Assembly (NCBI GenBank): GCA_029339505.1
Contig: JAQISU010000003.1
Coordinates: 17,243,001-17,307,000, forward strand
DNA from: Unio delphinus
Taxonomy: Eukaryota; Mollusca; Bivalvia; Unionida; Unionidae
Direction: 5' to 3'
Length of the DNA: 64,000 nt
The notes beneath the pieces were generated by a model that ran no database searches, had not been told where the DNA came from, and saw nothing but the letters and a program-made list of their open reading frames with translations. Positions within the stretch are counted from its first letter, which is position 1, and each line of letters starts with the position of its first letter. The translations under genes were made by a program, and so were the position numbers. Below are positions 1-10,466 of the stretch, one piece after another.

Positions 1-2
1 AG

Positions 3-449
3 GATTTTAACGAGAATGCATCAGAAATTAAGGGTGAGAACGCCATTGATTTTATAACCGATATCGATGAAGCACCGAGTATTGATGATATTGATGGAGA
101 TATTAACAATTTAGTCGTATACGACGATATAATGTTGGATAAACAAAAGAATCCTGCTAGAATATTTTCCCGTGGGCGTCACAAAAACACTGACGTGATA
201 TATGTCACTCAACGCTACACTCAGGTTCCAAAAGTCATCAGAGATAACTGCAATTTATTGTCTGTATTCAACGGAGTTGATACTCATACTCTTAGAAATA
301 TTTGGCAGACATGGTGTTCTGATATGGACTTCAATCAATTTCGAGATTTCTTTAGTCATGCTCAGTCGACTCCGCACGGATTCGCAACAATAAATTTGCA
401 TGATCCTCGGACACGATATCGTATCGGACTTGATCAAATATTCGGTTAA
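3..449 (+). CDS. Polinton/Maverick-type DNA-packaging ATPase, C-terminal part (cut by window edge)
   Basis: The frame is open from the left edge to a TAA at 447-449, about 148 codons. It has a Walker B-like string ending in two acidic residues (LVVYDDIMLDKQ, about 111-146). This is followed by the FSRGRHKNTDVIYVTQRY segment and VIRDNCN, the order found in the FtsK/HerA-like (A32-type) packaging ATPases of Polintons and related large DNA viruses. The Walker A P-loop would lie to the left of the window. In that family the protein drives DNA into a capsid or acts in element replication. The segment is intact as far as visible, ending in a normal stop after RIGLDQIFG. Family assignment is by motif reading only. 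No other Polinton gene (polB, integrase, protease, capsid) is in the window, so this is one end of an element or a fragment. Confidence 0.72.
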   Translation, partial: DFNENASEIKGENAIDFITDIDEAPSIDDIDGDINNLVVYDDIMLDKQKNPARIFSRGRHKNTDVIYVTQRYTQVPKVIRDNCNLLSVFNGVDTHTLRNIWQTWCSDMDFNQFRDFFSHAQSTPHGFATINLHDPRTRYRIGLDQIFG

Positions 450-490
450 AATCATTTCTTATTTTTGTTAACCCAGTGATGAAATCACTA

Positions 491-753
491 AGCAGCAGAG
501 AGGGTGGATGACAACAAGTTGCGACCAAAATTGATTAAAAAATCGTAAAATCTCCGTTTTCATTTTTTTAGTTAAAATGAGATTTCGTAGGGAAAGCTCA
601 TTAAGATTTCAATCAATTTTTTGTCTGAAAACGTTGTAGGGTTAGCCCCTGAGACATTTTTTTTGGTTAAAATGAGATCGTAGGAAGGCTTGTTTTAAGA
701 TTTCAATCAAAATTTTGTCTGAAAACGTTGTAGGGTTCGCCCTCTCTGCTGCT
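491..753. repeat. Inverted-repeat-bounded block with internal duplication, possibly a Polinton end
   Basis: The 14-bp AGCAGCAGAGAGGG (491-504) is repeated as a perfect reverse complement at 740-753. Inside, an about 80-bp segment (572-652) recurs with small changes at 665-746; both contain a shared TTTGTCTGAAAACGTTGTAG core. No target duplication is visible next to the inverted repeats. The block starts 42 bp after the ATPase stop, so it may be the terminal region of the same Polinton. A small independent MITE is the alternative. Confidence 0.5.
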
Positions 754-1001
754 CCTGATATGTCTTTTTAAAGTGGGATGTCTGCTAATGCCTGATATGT
801 CTATTTAAAGTGGGATGTCTGATAATGCCTTATACATGTATGTCTATTTTAAGTGGGATGTCTGATAATGCCTGATATGTCTATTTCAAGTAGGATGTGT
901 GCTAATGCCTGATATGTCTATTTAAAATGGGATGTCTGCTAATGCCTGATATGTCTGTTTAAAGTGGGATGTCTGCTAATGCCTGATATGTCTATTTAAA
1001 A
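754..1001. repeat. 37-bp minisatellite, about 6.7 copies
   Basis: The unit begins CCTGATATGTCTATTTAAAG and ends GGGATGTCTGCTAATG. The third copy is expanded by a few bases (TACATG insertion). It abuts the inverted-repeat block directly, so it could be subterminal to the same element. Confidence 0.85.
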
Positions 1002-1057
1002 CAAGTAGCAGAAACTGATGATCAGTCATGAAATTTAATCTGATTCTCAGGTAGTGA

Positions 1058-2285
1058 TACCGTATTTTCGCGCATATATCCCGCACACGCAGATAATCCG
1101 CACCCTCATATAGCCCGCGGGTTTTGGGGTTTTGTGTAAAAAATCGTTGGCATAACCCGCACCTTTGTATAACCCGCAACCATAGATATATTTATACAGC
1201 TACAATCGGAAATGAAATCAATTACAGGATCACGAGGCTTCGCTGATGTAGCAAACTGCGATTCTGTTTTCCGTTTTGGTGACAAAATATACCATCTGGT
1301 GATATTTGTGGCGACATCAATTTTGGCTGATGAAAACCGTATATACAGTCTTGCGTTTGGAGTAGAGAAAATCAAAGGCACCATGACAGGAAACAATGTA
1401 CTGGAATATATTGTTAAAATAACAAGTCCTTGTCTCATACTGACAAACCACACTAACAGTGCACTGTTATATCATAATCCGCTAATGATGATATCTGGCC
1501 TTATTACTTTCTGCAACTGACTAGTTAAAATCCGAATCCGCAGAAGGAGGAAACGTAAAATGAGTACAGTCAAGCAGATGACACTAATTTAAAGACAAAT
1601 ACTGGATGGAAGAAGAAAAAATATGTTTGCTGACACTTCAAAGAGAACTGATTACCTTTGAAGCACTGATATATACTAAACAAATAAAACAAATCTGTTT
1701 CAATGTTCTACAATTATCTGAAGTTGCCGCAGCAATAACAAACAGGTATTTGTTTGACCCTTCAACTGGAGTCTTTAGCGGCGCCATCATCAAAGTAAGC
1801 AGACGACCTTTGCTCAAAAAAGTCAGCAAAAAACACGGTACACAGTGTTTGTGTGCGTAGGTTGTCTATAGGAGCTGTGCCTCAACTACAGGCTACATAA
1901 ACACGGACATTTCTAAATAATCTTGTATTCTTGTGAAGTGTATTCTTGTGAAGTGTAAATTCGTGTTTAAATAATTTCTTTCTGTTTAATTTACAAAATG
2001 CCGAAACGAAAGTCTTACACAGCCGACTTCAAGCTAACTGCCATTGCGTATGCTGAAGTGCATGGCAATAGAGCCACAGGCAGAAAATTTGATATTGATG
2101 AGAGTAGCAAAACAAAACTAGAATAATATATGTTATGTAGTTACGTTTTTCAAACAATAAATTGAAATATTATTATGTGTAAAAAAATTGTGATATAGCC
2201 CGCACCCTTATATAACCCGCACACCCCCCTGCGGGGTTTGTAAATTCTGGTATAACACGCGGGATATATGCGGGAAAATACGGTA
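1058..2285. mobile_element. TIR element related to pogo/Tigger, internally rearranged
   Basis: A terminal inverted repeat of about 27 bp with one mismatch begins TACCGTATTTTC at 1058 and ends GAAAATACGGTA at 2285. TA at both outer ends would be the target duplication of the Tc1/mariner/pogo superfamily. Subterminal regions carry several copies of TATAACCCGCACC-like motifs on both sides, which may be transposase binding sites. A frame at 1212-1520 (102 codons) has no recognisable domain. The only recognisable coding remnant is the transposase N-terminus at 1998-2126, so this copy is non-autonomous. Confidence 0.7.
1998..2126 (+). pseudogene. pogo/Tigger-like transposase N-terminal HTH remnant
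   Basis: The frame starts ATG at 1998 and reads MPKRKSYTADFKLTAIAYAE, then VHGNRATGRKFDIDE, and stops at 2124-2126 after 42 codons. This is the start of the psq/Brinker-type helix-turn-helix found at the N-terminus of pogo/Tigger and CENP-B-like transposases, which binds the element's TIRs. The CENP-B-type second HTH and the DDE catalytic domain are absent. The remnant lies only about 160 bp from the right TIR, so it is a deletion derivative. Confidence 0.7.
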
Positions 2286-2312
2286 ATTATTTGGATAGGA
2301 CAGGTCACAGTC

Positions 2313-2774
2313 TATAAGTAGGATGGTATATATATATATACCTTATATATACCTTATATATACCTTATTTATTTTATGCTCAGCAGTGAATTACTTGATT
2401 TTCTAGTTAAAATAATATTGATATTTCACTGCAGTGAAAAAATAACAGTGAAAAAATAACAGTGAAAAAATAACAATATTTTTTCACTACAGGAACTACA
2501 TTTTTGGGTCACAATATTTGCTTGAAATGAGTGAATAAACGAGTGAAAGAGCAGATTTGAGGTAGCCAACGTATGTGAGCATAAAATAAAAAGAATATTT
2601 GCTTGAAACGAGTGAATAACGGATACATTTCATCTCTTGGATAAAAAACTCTAGTATTTTCACTCGTGGCTTCGCAACTCGTGAAAATACTGAGTTTTTC
2701 ATCCACTCGATGAAATATATCCGTTATTCACTCGTTTCAAGCAAATATCCTCTATATATACCATCCTACTTATA
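2313..2774. mobile_element. Palindromic MITE / foldback element with 22-bp perfect TIRs
   Basis: TATAAGTAGGATGGTATATA... at 2313-2334 is matched as an exact 22-bp reverse complement at 2753-2774. Inside, 2595-2748 is an imperfect palindrome: an ATATTTGCTTGAAACGAGTG arm, a GTGAATAACGGATA segment and a mirrored arm, with its centre near 2670. A partial extra arm copy lies at 2512-2545, and GTGAAAAAATAACA repeats at 2434-2475. No coding capacity is seen; short ORFs here are palindrome artefacts. Confidence 0.7.
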
Positions 2775-2779
2775 TATTA

Positions 2780-3344
2780 TGATATTTTATTATTTTATCT
2801 TGATTTTAGGGAATATTTAGGGAATGTTGTCCTGCATTACCCTGGAAATGCACAAAGTTGTTTTGTGCTTTTGTTATAAACCAGCATGAAAACATTTTTT
2901 AAAATGTACACATACAAATATTGTTAATTGTCTTGTAAATCTGTCAGCTGTTATGGGCTATTGGCAAGGCTATAGGTCAGAGATAGAAATAAAAACATGT
3001 ATGTCTTTTGGGTGGTTTTGCTGCAGGTGCTGTAAAGATTTGTTTGTGTGTTTTAGACTGAAAAAGCAAAACATTCTTGCATCGCTGATTCTAATCAATA
3101 TTGTTTGTCTTGAAAAATTGGAAACAGTAAATCACATCAGTTGTCCCAACACAGCCTGTCACCCATATGGTCTTATCAGTTACTGAATAATGACCTGTGA
3201 ATAAAGGATTTATGTCCAATGAGCGGTTTGGGTGAGTGTGCTGTAAACATTATGATTGTATGTTTTAGACTATGGAAGCACCAAATTCCATAAAATGGGG
3301 ATTCTAATCTGACTGGAAACATATACATCACACCAGTTATCCCT
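2780..3344. other. Unannotated non-repetitive stretch
   Basis: AT-rich sequence with a 77-codon ORF (2953-3186) showing no family features and no convincing splice sites. Nothing else is supported here. Confidence 0.3.
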
Positions 3345-3973
3345 ACAACAATAATAATGGCATAGGGATATGCTGAGTCTGTCAGTTTTCCTCATAACAA
3401 TAATAATGGCATAGGGTTATGCTGAGTCTGTCAAGCTGTCCATTCAACAATAATAATGGCACAGGGTTATGCTGAGTCTGTCAAGCTGTCCATTCAACAA
3501 TAATAATGGCACAGGATTATGCTGAGTCTGTCAAGTTGTCCAGTCAACAATAATAATGGCATAGGGTTATGCTGAGTCTGTCAGTTTTCCTCATAACAAT
3601 AATAATGGCATAGGGTTATGGTGAGTCTGTCAAGTTGTCCAGTCAACAATAATAATGGCATAGGGTTATGCTGAATCTGTCAGTTGTCCCTTCAATAATA
3701 AAACTAAAGGGATATACTGAGTGTGTCAGTTTTCCCCATAACAATAATAATGGCATAGGGTTATGCTGAGTCTGTCAGTTGTCCAGTCAACAATAATAAT
3801 GGCATAGGGTTATGCTGAATCTGTCAGTTGTCCCTTCAATAATAATACTATAGGGATATGCAGAGTCTGTCAGTTTTCCCTATAACAATAATAATGGCAT
3901 AGGGATATACTGAGTCTGTCAGTTTTCCTTACAACAATAATAATGGCATACAGATATGCTGAGCCTGTCAGTT
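3345..3973. repeat. 50-bp minisatellite, about 12 copies
   Basis: Each unit contains CAACAATAATAATGGCATAG followed by GGTTATGCTGAGTCTGTCA. Copies vary in the last 10 bases (CAAGCTGTCCATT versus GTTTTCCTCAT). Two copies carry AATAATAAAACTAAAGG-type variants, so the array is moderately diverged. Confidence 0.9.
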
Positions 3974-4698
3974 CATGAAATAATTTTTAATTTTATGCTT
4001 CCATTTGATGGCTATATATTTATATATATATATATTTTTTTTTACTTGTGCGAGGGTGCAAATTTCTGTCACTCTATGAAGAACACATGAGCACATTAAT
4101 TTAATTTGGGCCAGAGAACAATTAATAAGATTTATAGGGACATGTGCTTGTTAAATTGCTATACTGCAATGATTTTTAATGTCTGTGTTGGAAAATGAAG
4201 TGCATGCATCTTAATTAAGCCTTCATTTATTTAATTGTTTCAGACATGTCTAAGGAAATGTTCACTTCGATTTTCTGTATAAAAAATGTCAAAATTGAAA
4301 TTTTCCAGAACAGTTGTTGGGAAACCTAGAGTCAGGCTGACAACACTATTTTGGCACCTACTTATAAAAGGCAGTAGATATATTTAATCCTGACTGGTTA
4401 CACTAAATATTGGGTGTATTTCCCACATGAAATATCTGAGTTTAAAATAAGACCCATAGGAATATCTAGACAGTCAACATTTTTCCTGCAAGAGTGAAAT
4501 TAACGTACTCTGAGAGTGAATTTGGAAGGAATCCTCTCATAAAACATTTGTCCAAGGGAACCAGATGTCTAAAAAGTTAACAGACACAATTTGGGCAGTC
4601 AAAGCCTGAACACACAGGGTGTTTGAATCAATCTCATGTAAATTCGTTGATATCAATATAATGATTTGATTGAATGTATTCAATTTTATTTGCATGAA
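3974..4698. other. Unannotated stretch with an AT run
   Basis: Contains a short TA dinucleotide run (about 4015-4036) followed by a T run. No gene, SINE or TIR signature was recognised in the rest. Confidence 0.3.
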
Positions 4699-4706
4699 TT
4701 CATTTG

Positions 4707-5060
4707 TAGGGCCTAACCCGAAATCGCCTTGGACATTCGCTTCCGCCAAATATCCGGTTTTTCAGTACTGTCCGGAAGTATTCATCTCGGCAAATAATAT
4801 GCGCACAAATGGTTGCAAACAAAATAATTCAATAAATATCGAACTTTAAAAAAAAGGAAGTATTTTAATACATAATAATTTTAGTTTATAATAAAAAATT
4901 TCATCTTATAGGCGATATATACGGTACACGAAAAGTTTAAAACAAACGGTACTCTCTGGAGTCACACCTACTACTCGGTTCGTGCCTAGATCAGGCAAAT
5001 AGTACATCCAATTACTCGGATTCGGTACTCGGCAAACATTATCTACTCGGTTAGGCCCTA
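4707..5060. mobile_element. hAT-type MITE (354 bp) with 8-bp target duplication
   Basis: The element starts TAGGGCCTAACC (4707-4718) and ends GGTTAGGCCCTA (5049-5060), a 12-bp perfect terminal inverted repeat. It is flanked by TTCATTTG at 4699-4706 and again at 5061-5068. An 8-bp duplication with a TAGGG/CAGGG-like end is the hAT signature. The interior contains no transposase, so it is non-autonomous. The intact duplication suggests a fairly young insertion. Confidence 0.85.
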
Positions 5061-5068
5061 TTCATTTG

Positions 5069-5562
5069 TTTAAATTCATAGATCAAGTTTCTTGATACGA
5101 GTATAACTGTGTTGAATTAATCTACATGAATTAGTCCAATGATCTTCTTTATATAAGTTTGATGAATTAGTTCAATTTGTTGTTATCTGCAATGGAATTA
5201 GGTAATTTTAAGATTACATACATTACTTAGTTGATATGAGTTTACAAAGATCCATGTGAATTCAATGATCTTCGATGATTTCGAGTAATCATGAAATAAT
5301 GAAATCATTCATTCATTTAACTGCCTTGTGTAGTGTTAATGTGAGTCACTGTTAAATTAGCCATTAGGAAGTACATAGGTTTGTTATACTTGGTTTGTTT
5401 ACATTCAGCCACATTTGGCTTGACTAAAGATACCCTTTGGTATCTGTTGAATTCCAGTAGGATTATATCTGACATAACAAGAGAGAAGTAATGATCTATA
5501 CCCAGTAGAATGTCATATAGAAGACTTATGTCACTTTGCTGTTTATATTACCAGGGAAATAG
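5069..5562. other. Unannotated AT-rich stretch
   Basis: No coding, RNA or transposon signal recognised between the hAT-type MITE and the 22-bp array. Confidence 0.3.
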
Positions 5563-8500
5563 CCCTATCTATCATAGCTGTACTGGAGTACCTATCATAG
5601 ATGTACTGAGTACCTATCATAGATGTACTGGAGTACCTATCATAGATGTATTGAGTACCTATCATAGATGTACTAGGTACCTATCATAGATGTACTAGGT
5701 ACCTATCATAGATATACTGTACCTATCATAGATGTACTGTACCTATCATAGATGAACTGGGTAACTATCAAAGATGTACTGGAGTACCTATCATAGATGT
5801 ACTGGAGTACCTATCATAGATGTACTGGGTACCTATCATAGATGTACTGGGTACCTGTCAAAGATGTACTGGGTACCTATCATAGATGTACTGGGTATCT
5901 ATCATAGATGTACTAGGTACCTATCATAGATGTACTAGGTACCTATCATAGATGTACTGTACCTATCATAGATGTACTGGGTACCTATCATAAATGTACT
6001 GGGTACCTATCAAAGATGTACTGGGTACCTATCAAAGATGTACTGGGTACCTATCAAAGATGTACTGGGTACCTATCAAAGATGTACTGGGTACCTATCA
6101 AAGATGTACTGGGTACCTATCAAAGATGTACTGGAGTACCTATCATAGATGTACTGGAGTACCTATCATAGATGTACTAGGTACCTATCATAGATGTACT
6201 GGGTACCTGTCAAAGATGTACTGGGTACCTATCATAGATGTACTGGGTATCTATCATAGATGTACTAGGTACCTATCATAGATGTACTAGGTACCTATCA
6301 TAGATGTACTGTACCTATCATAGATGTACTGGGTACCTATCAAAGATGTACTGGAGTACCTATCATAGATGTACTAGGTACCTATCATAAATGTACTGGG
6401 TACCTATCAAAGATGTACTGGGTACCTATCAAAGATGTACTGGGTACCTATCAAAGATGTACTGGAGTACCTATCATAGATGTACTGGAGTACCTATCAT
6501 AGATGTACTGGGTACCTATCATAGATGTACTGGGTACCTATCAAAGATGTACTAGGTACCTATCATAGATGTACTGGGTACCTATCAAAGATGTACTGGG
6601 TACCTATCATAGATGTAATGGAGTACCTATCATAGATGTACTGGGTACCTATCAAAGATGTACTGGGTAGCTATCAAAGATGTACTAGGTACCTATTATA
6701 GATGTACTAGGTACCTATCATAGATGTACTGGGTACCTATCAAAGATGTACTGGGTACCTATCAAAGATGTACTGGAGTACCTATCATAGATGTACTAGG
6801 TACCTATCATAGATGTACTGGAGTACCTTTCATAGATGTACTGGGTACCCATCATAGATGTACTGGGTACCTATCATAGATGTACTAGGTACCTATCATA
6901 GATGTACTGGGTACCTATCATAGATGTACTGGGTACCTATCATAGATGTACTAGGTACCTATCATAGATGTACTGGGTACCTATCATAGATGTACTAGGT
7001 ACCTATCATAGATGTACTGGGTACCTATCATAGATGTACTGGGTACCTATCATAGATGTACTGGGTACCTATCATAGATGTACTGGGTACCTATCAAAGA
7101 TGTACTAGGTACCTATCATAGATGTACTAGGTACCTATCATAGATGTACTGGGTACCTATCAAAGATGTACTGGGTACCTATCATAGATGTACTGGGTAC
7201 CTATCATAGATGTACTGGGTACCTATCATAGATGTACTGGGTACCTATCATAGATGTACTGGGTACCTATCATAGATGTACTGGGTACCTATCAAAGATG
7301 TACTGGGTACCTATCATAGATGTACTGGGTACCTATCATAGATGTATTGAGTACCTATCACAGATGTACTAGGTACCTATCATAGATGTACTGGGTACCT
7401 ATCATAGATGTACTGGGTACCTATCATAGATGTACTGGGTACCTATCATAGATGTACTGGGTACCTATCAAAGATGTACTGGGTACCTATCATAGATGTA
7501 CTGGGTATCTATCATAGATGTACTGGGTACCTATCATAGATGTACTGGGTACCTGTCAAAGATGTACTGGGTACCTATCATAGATGTACTGGGTACCTGT
7601 CAAAGATGTACTGGGTATCTATCATAGATGTACTTGAGTAACTATCATAGATGTACTGGGTACCTATCATAGATGTACTGGGTACCTATCATAGATGTAC
7701 TAGGTACCTATCATAGATGTACTGGGTACCCATCATAGATGTACTGGGTACCCATCATAGATGTACTGGGTACCTATCAAAGATGTACTGGGTACCCATC
7801 ATAGATGTACTGGGTACCTATCATAGATGTACTGGAGTACCTATCATAGATGTATTGAGTACCTATCATAGATGTACTGGGTACCTATCATAGTTGTACT
7901 GGGTATCTATCATAGATGTACTAGGTACCTATCATAGATGTACTGTACCTTTCATAGATGTACTGGGTACATATCAAAGATGTACTGGAGTACCTATCAT
8001 AGATGTACTAGGTACCTATCATAGATGTACTGGGTACCTATCAAAGATGTACTGGAGTACCATCATAGATGTACTGGAGTACCTATCATAGATGTACTGG
8101 GTACCTATCATAGATGTACTGGAGTACCTATCATATATATACTGGGTACCTATCATAGATGTACTGGGTACCCATCATAGATGTAGTGGAGTACCTATCA
8201 TAGATGTACTAGGTACCTATCATAGATGTACTGGGTACCTATCAAAGATGTACTGGAGTACCTATCATAGATGTACTAGGTACCTATCATAGATGTACTG
8301 GGTACCTGTCAAAGATGTACTGGGTACCTATCATAGATGTACTGGGTATCTATCATAGATGTACTTGAGTAGCTATCAAAGATGTACTGGGTACCTATCA
8401 TAGATGTACTGGGTACCTATCATAGATGTACTGGGTATCATAGATGTACTGGGTACCTATCATAGATGTACTGGGTACCTATTAAAGAAAGATGTACTGG

Positions 8501-9085
8501 GTACCAATCATAGATGTTCTTGAGTAGCTATCTTAGATGTACTGGGTACCTATCATAGATGTACTGGGTACCTATCATAGATGTACTGGGTACCTATCAT
8601 AGATGTACTAGGTACCTATCATAGATGTACTGGGTACCTATCATAGATGTACTGGGTACCTATCATAAATGTACTGGGTGCCTATCATAGATGTACTGGG
8701 TACCTATCATAGATGTACTGGGTACCTATCAAAGATGTACTGGGTATCTATCATAGATGTACTTGAGTAGCTATCATAGATGTACTGGGTACCTATCATA
8801 GATGTACTAGGTACCTATCATAGATGTACTGGGTACCTATCATAGATGTACTTGGTACCTATCATAGATGTACTGGGTACCTATCAAAGATGTACTGGGT
8901 ACCTATCATAGATGTTCTTGAGTAGCTATCATAGATGTACTGGGTACCTATCATAGATGTACTGGGTACCTATCATAGATGTACTGTGTACCTATCATAG
9001 ATGTACTAGGTACCTATCATAGATGTACTAGGTACCTATCATAGATGTACTGGGTACCTATCATAGATGTGCTGGAGTACCTAAT
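5563..9085. repeat. 22-bp minisatellite array, about 3.5 kb (roughly 155 copies)
   Basis: The unit is close to TACTGGGTACCTATCATAGA plus TG. Common variants are GGAGTACC (23 bp), TAGGTACC, CAAAG for CATAG, and TGTACC deletions. Most units contain the palindrome GGTACC. Variants are interspersed rather than clustered, with local runs of one type (for example CAAAGATG at 6007-6130). Short ORFs such as 5994-6281 arise because three units equal 22 codons; they are not genes. Confidence 0.95.
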
Positions 9086-9757
9086 GTTAGACCTATGGAA
9101 GTATATATGTATCTATGTGCTAACTTATCCACCTACCCACAAAATTTGATGGACGAAAGGAGGCGAGACAGAGAGTTTGGAAGAAAGAAAAACAAAAGTC
9201 AGAAGAGAACAATGGCAGTGAAGTTGGAGTGAACTGGGAAGAAACAGGTTATGAAGTTGTATTAGACAATAACTTTGATTGTTCACTCGCTTCTATGATG
9301 AACCAATTCTATCATTTAAAACAGACTGGCTTTTAATATAAGTACATTTGTGACTGAAATTTGGTGAATGTTTTATTCCTTAAAGAAGTGTATTTTCCTA
9401 ATGTAATGTATTCTCATAGTTGTTTATGTAATTGATTAAATTATTTTATATCAGGTACGGGGGCTCATGTCATTCTGTTCTATATATCTGCTCAGATCTA
9501 TATTTATTGCACCTTTAAGTTCAACACTCTCTATTAATATTACTCAATCCGTGCAATCACAATCAGGGTGATCATCCTTTAGATAATGAGAACCAAATAA
9601 AGGGGACACCTTGTAAGAAGGTACAATCAATCACCACCAACCACCCCTCCATAACTTTAATAAAGGACATTTGCAGGAGGACAATTAGAATGGTCATTGA
9701 GAACAGGCGACTGCTACATAAAGGTGACTGGTTTTAACAGGTTAAATTTAGTACATC
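9086..9757. other. Unannotated stretch between the 22-bp array and a SINE
   Basis: Mixed-composition sequence with no open frame of note, no TIRs and no tandem structure recognised. Confidence 0.3.
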
Positions 9758-9771
9758 TAAGAATATTAATG

Positions 9772-10030
9772 AGGGGCCCCGAGTGGTCGATTGGTCTAAA
9801 GTGCTTTCCATTACAGATCACTGCCATCTCACCTCTGTCTGCATGGGTTCGAGTCTAAGATTCGGCTAATGTAGTTATGTGAGAAAGCTCGCCAGTTGCT
9901 TCTCGTGGATCGGTGGTTCTTAACCAGGGGTTTTCCTGGGTTCTTCCTCCACCAATAATACTGGCCACCTTGTATAGTCTATCAAGTGCTGAAAATGGCG
10001 TTAAACCCTAAAAAACAAAACAAACAAACA
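9772..10030 (+). mobile_element. tRNA-derived SINE, family 1, full-length copy
   Basis: The head has an A-box-like segment (GAGTGGTCGATTGG, about 9780) and a B box (GGGTTCGAGTC, about 9845), the internal RNA polymerase III promoter of tRNA-derived SINEs. The body includes CCACCAATAATACTGGCCACC and the tail GGCGTTAAACCCTAAAAAAC plus CAAA repeats. A perfect 14-bp target duplication TAAGAATATTAATG lies at 9758-9771 and 10031-10044. The same family recurs at 10279-10452, 27440-27675, 51443-51705 and 61340-61530. The body resembles SINEs widespread in bivalves; the family name was not assigned. Confidence 0.88.
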
Positions 10031-10066
10031 TAAGAATATTAATGCCAGTTACAAACATCAGTGTAA

Positions 10067-10067
<1 letters not shown>

Positions 10068-10110
<43 letters not shown>
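10068..10110. repeat. (CA)n microsatellite
   Basis: About 21 uninterrupted CA/AC dinucleotides. Confidence 0.95.
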
Positions 10111-10112
<2 letters not shown>

Positions 10113-10278
10113 TTTAATCAGTACACATCCAGTGTCCTATTGGTATTATCACTGATATGAACAAATCTTAATTTGTTAAAAACAACATAACCTGCTCTGA
10201 AGTATTGATAAATCCTTCATTGAGTAGAATTATAAGGCTGACTTCAAGAAGCTGGCAGAGATCCAATGTGTAGGTGGT

Positions 10279-10452
10279 TGTTGTAGGGTTTAATGCCTTT
10301 TTTCAGCACATGATAGGCTATATATGGTGGCCAGTATTAATGGTGGCAGAAGAACCCAGGGACAACCCCTGGAAAGAACCACACAGACAGAGGTCAGATG
10401 GCAGTGATCCATAACAGAGAGCGCTTTAGACCACTTGACCACTTGGGGCCCC
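10279..10452 (-). mobile_element. SINE family 1, internally deleted copy, inverted relative to its neighbour
   Basis: Read on the - strand, it begins GGGGCCCCAAGTGGTC and ends in the GGCATTAAACCCTACAACAA tail. The segment after the B box and part of the centre is missing, giving 174 bp instead of about 260. A perfect 14-bp target duplication AATGTGTAGGTGGT lies at 10265-10278 and 10453-10466. It lies 248 bp from the + strand copy. Confidence 0.88.
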
Positions 10453-10466
10453 AATGTGTAGGTGGT

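Noticed and set aside
1106..1520. Opposing 115- and 102-codon ORFs inside the pogo-type element
   Set aside because: No recognisable domain in either direction; kept only as a remark in the element entry.
5563..9085. CRISPR-like array
   Set aside because: Direct repeats are back to back without unique spacers and the sequence is animal nuclear DNA; it is a minisatellite. The same holds for the 47-bp, 29-bp and 42-bp arrays.
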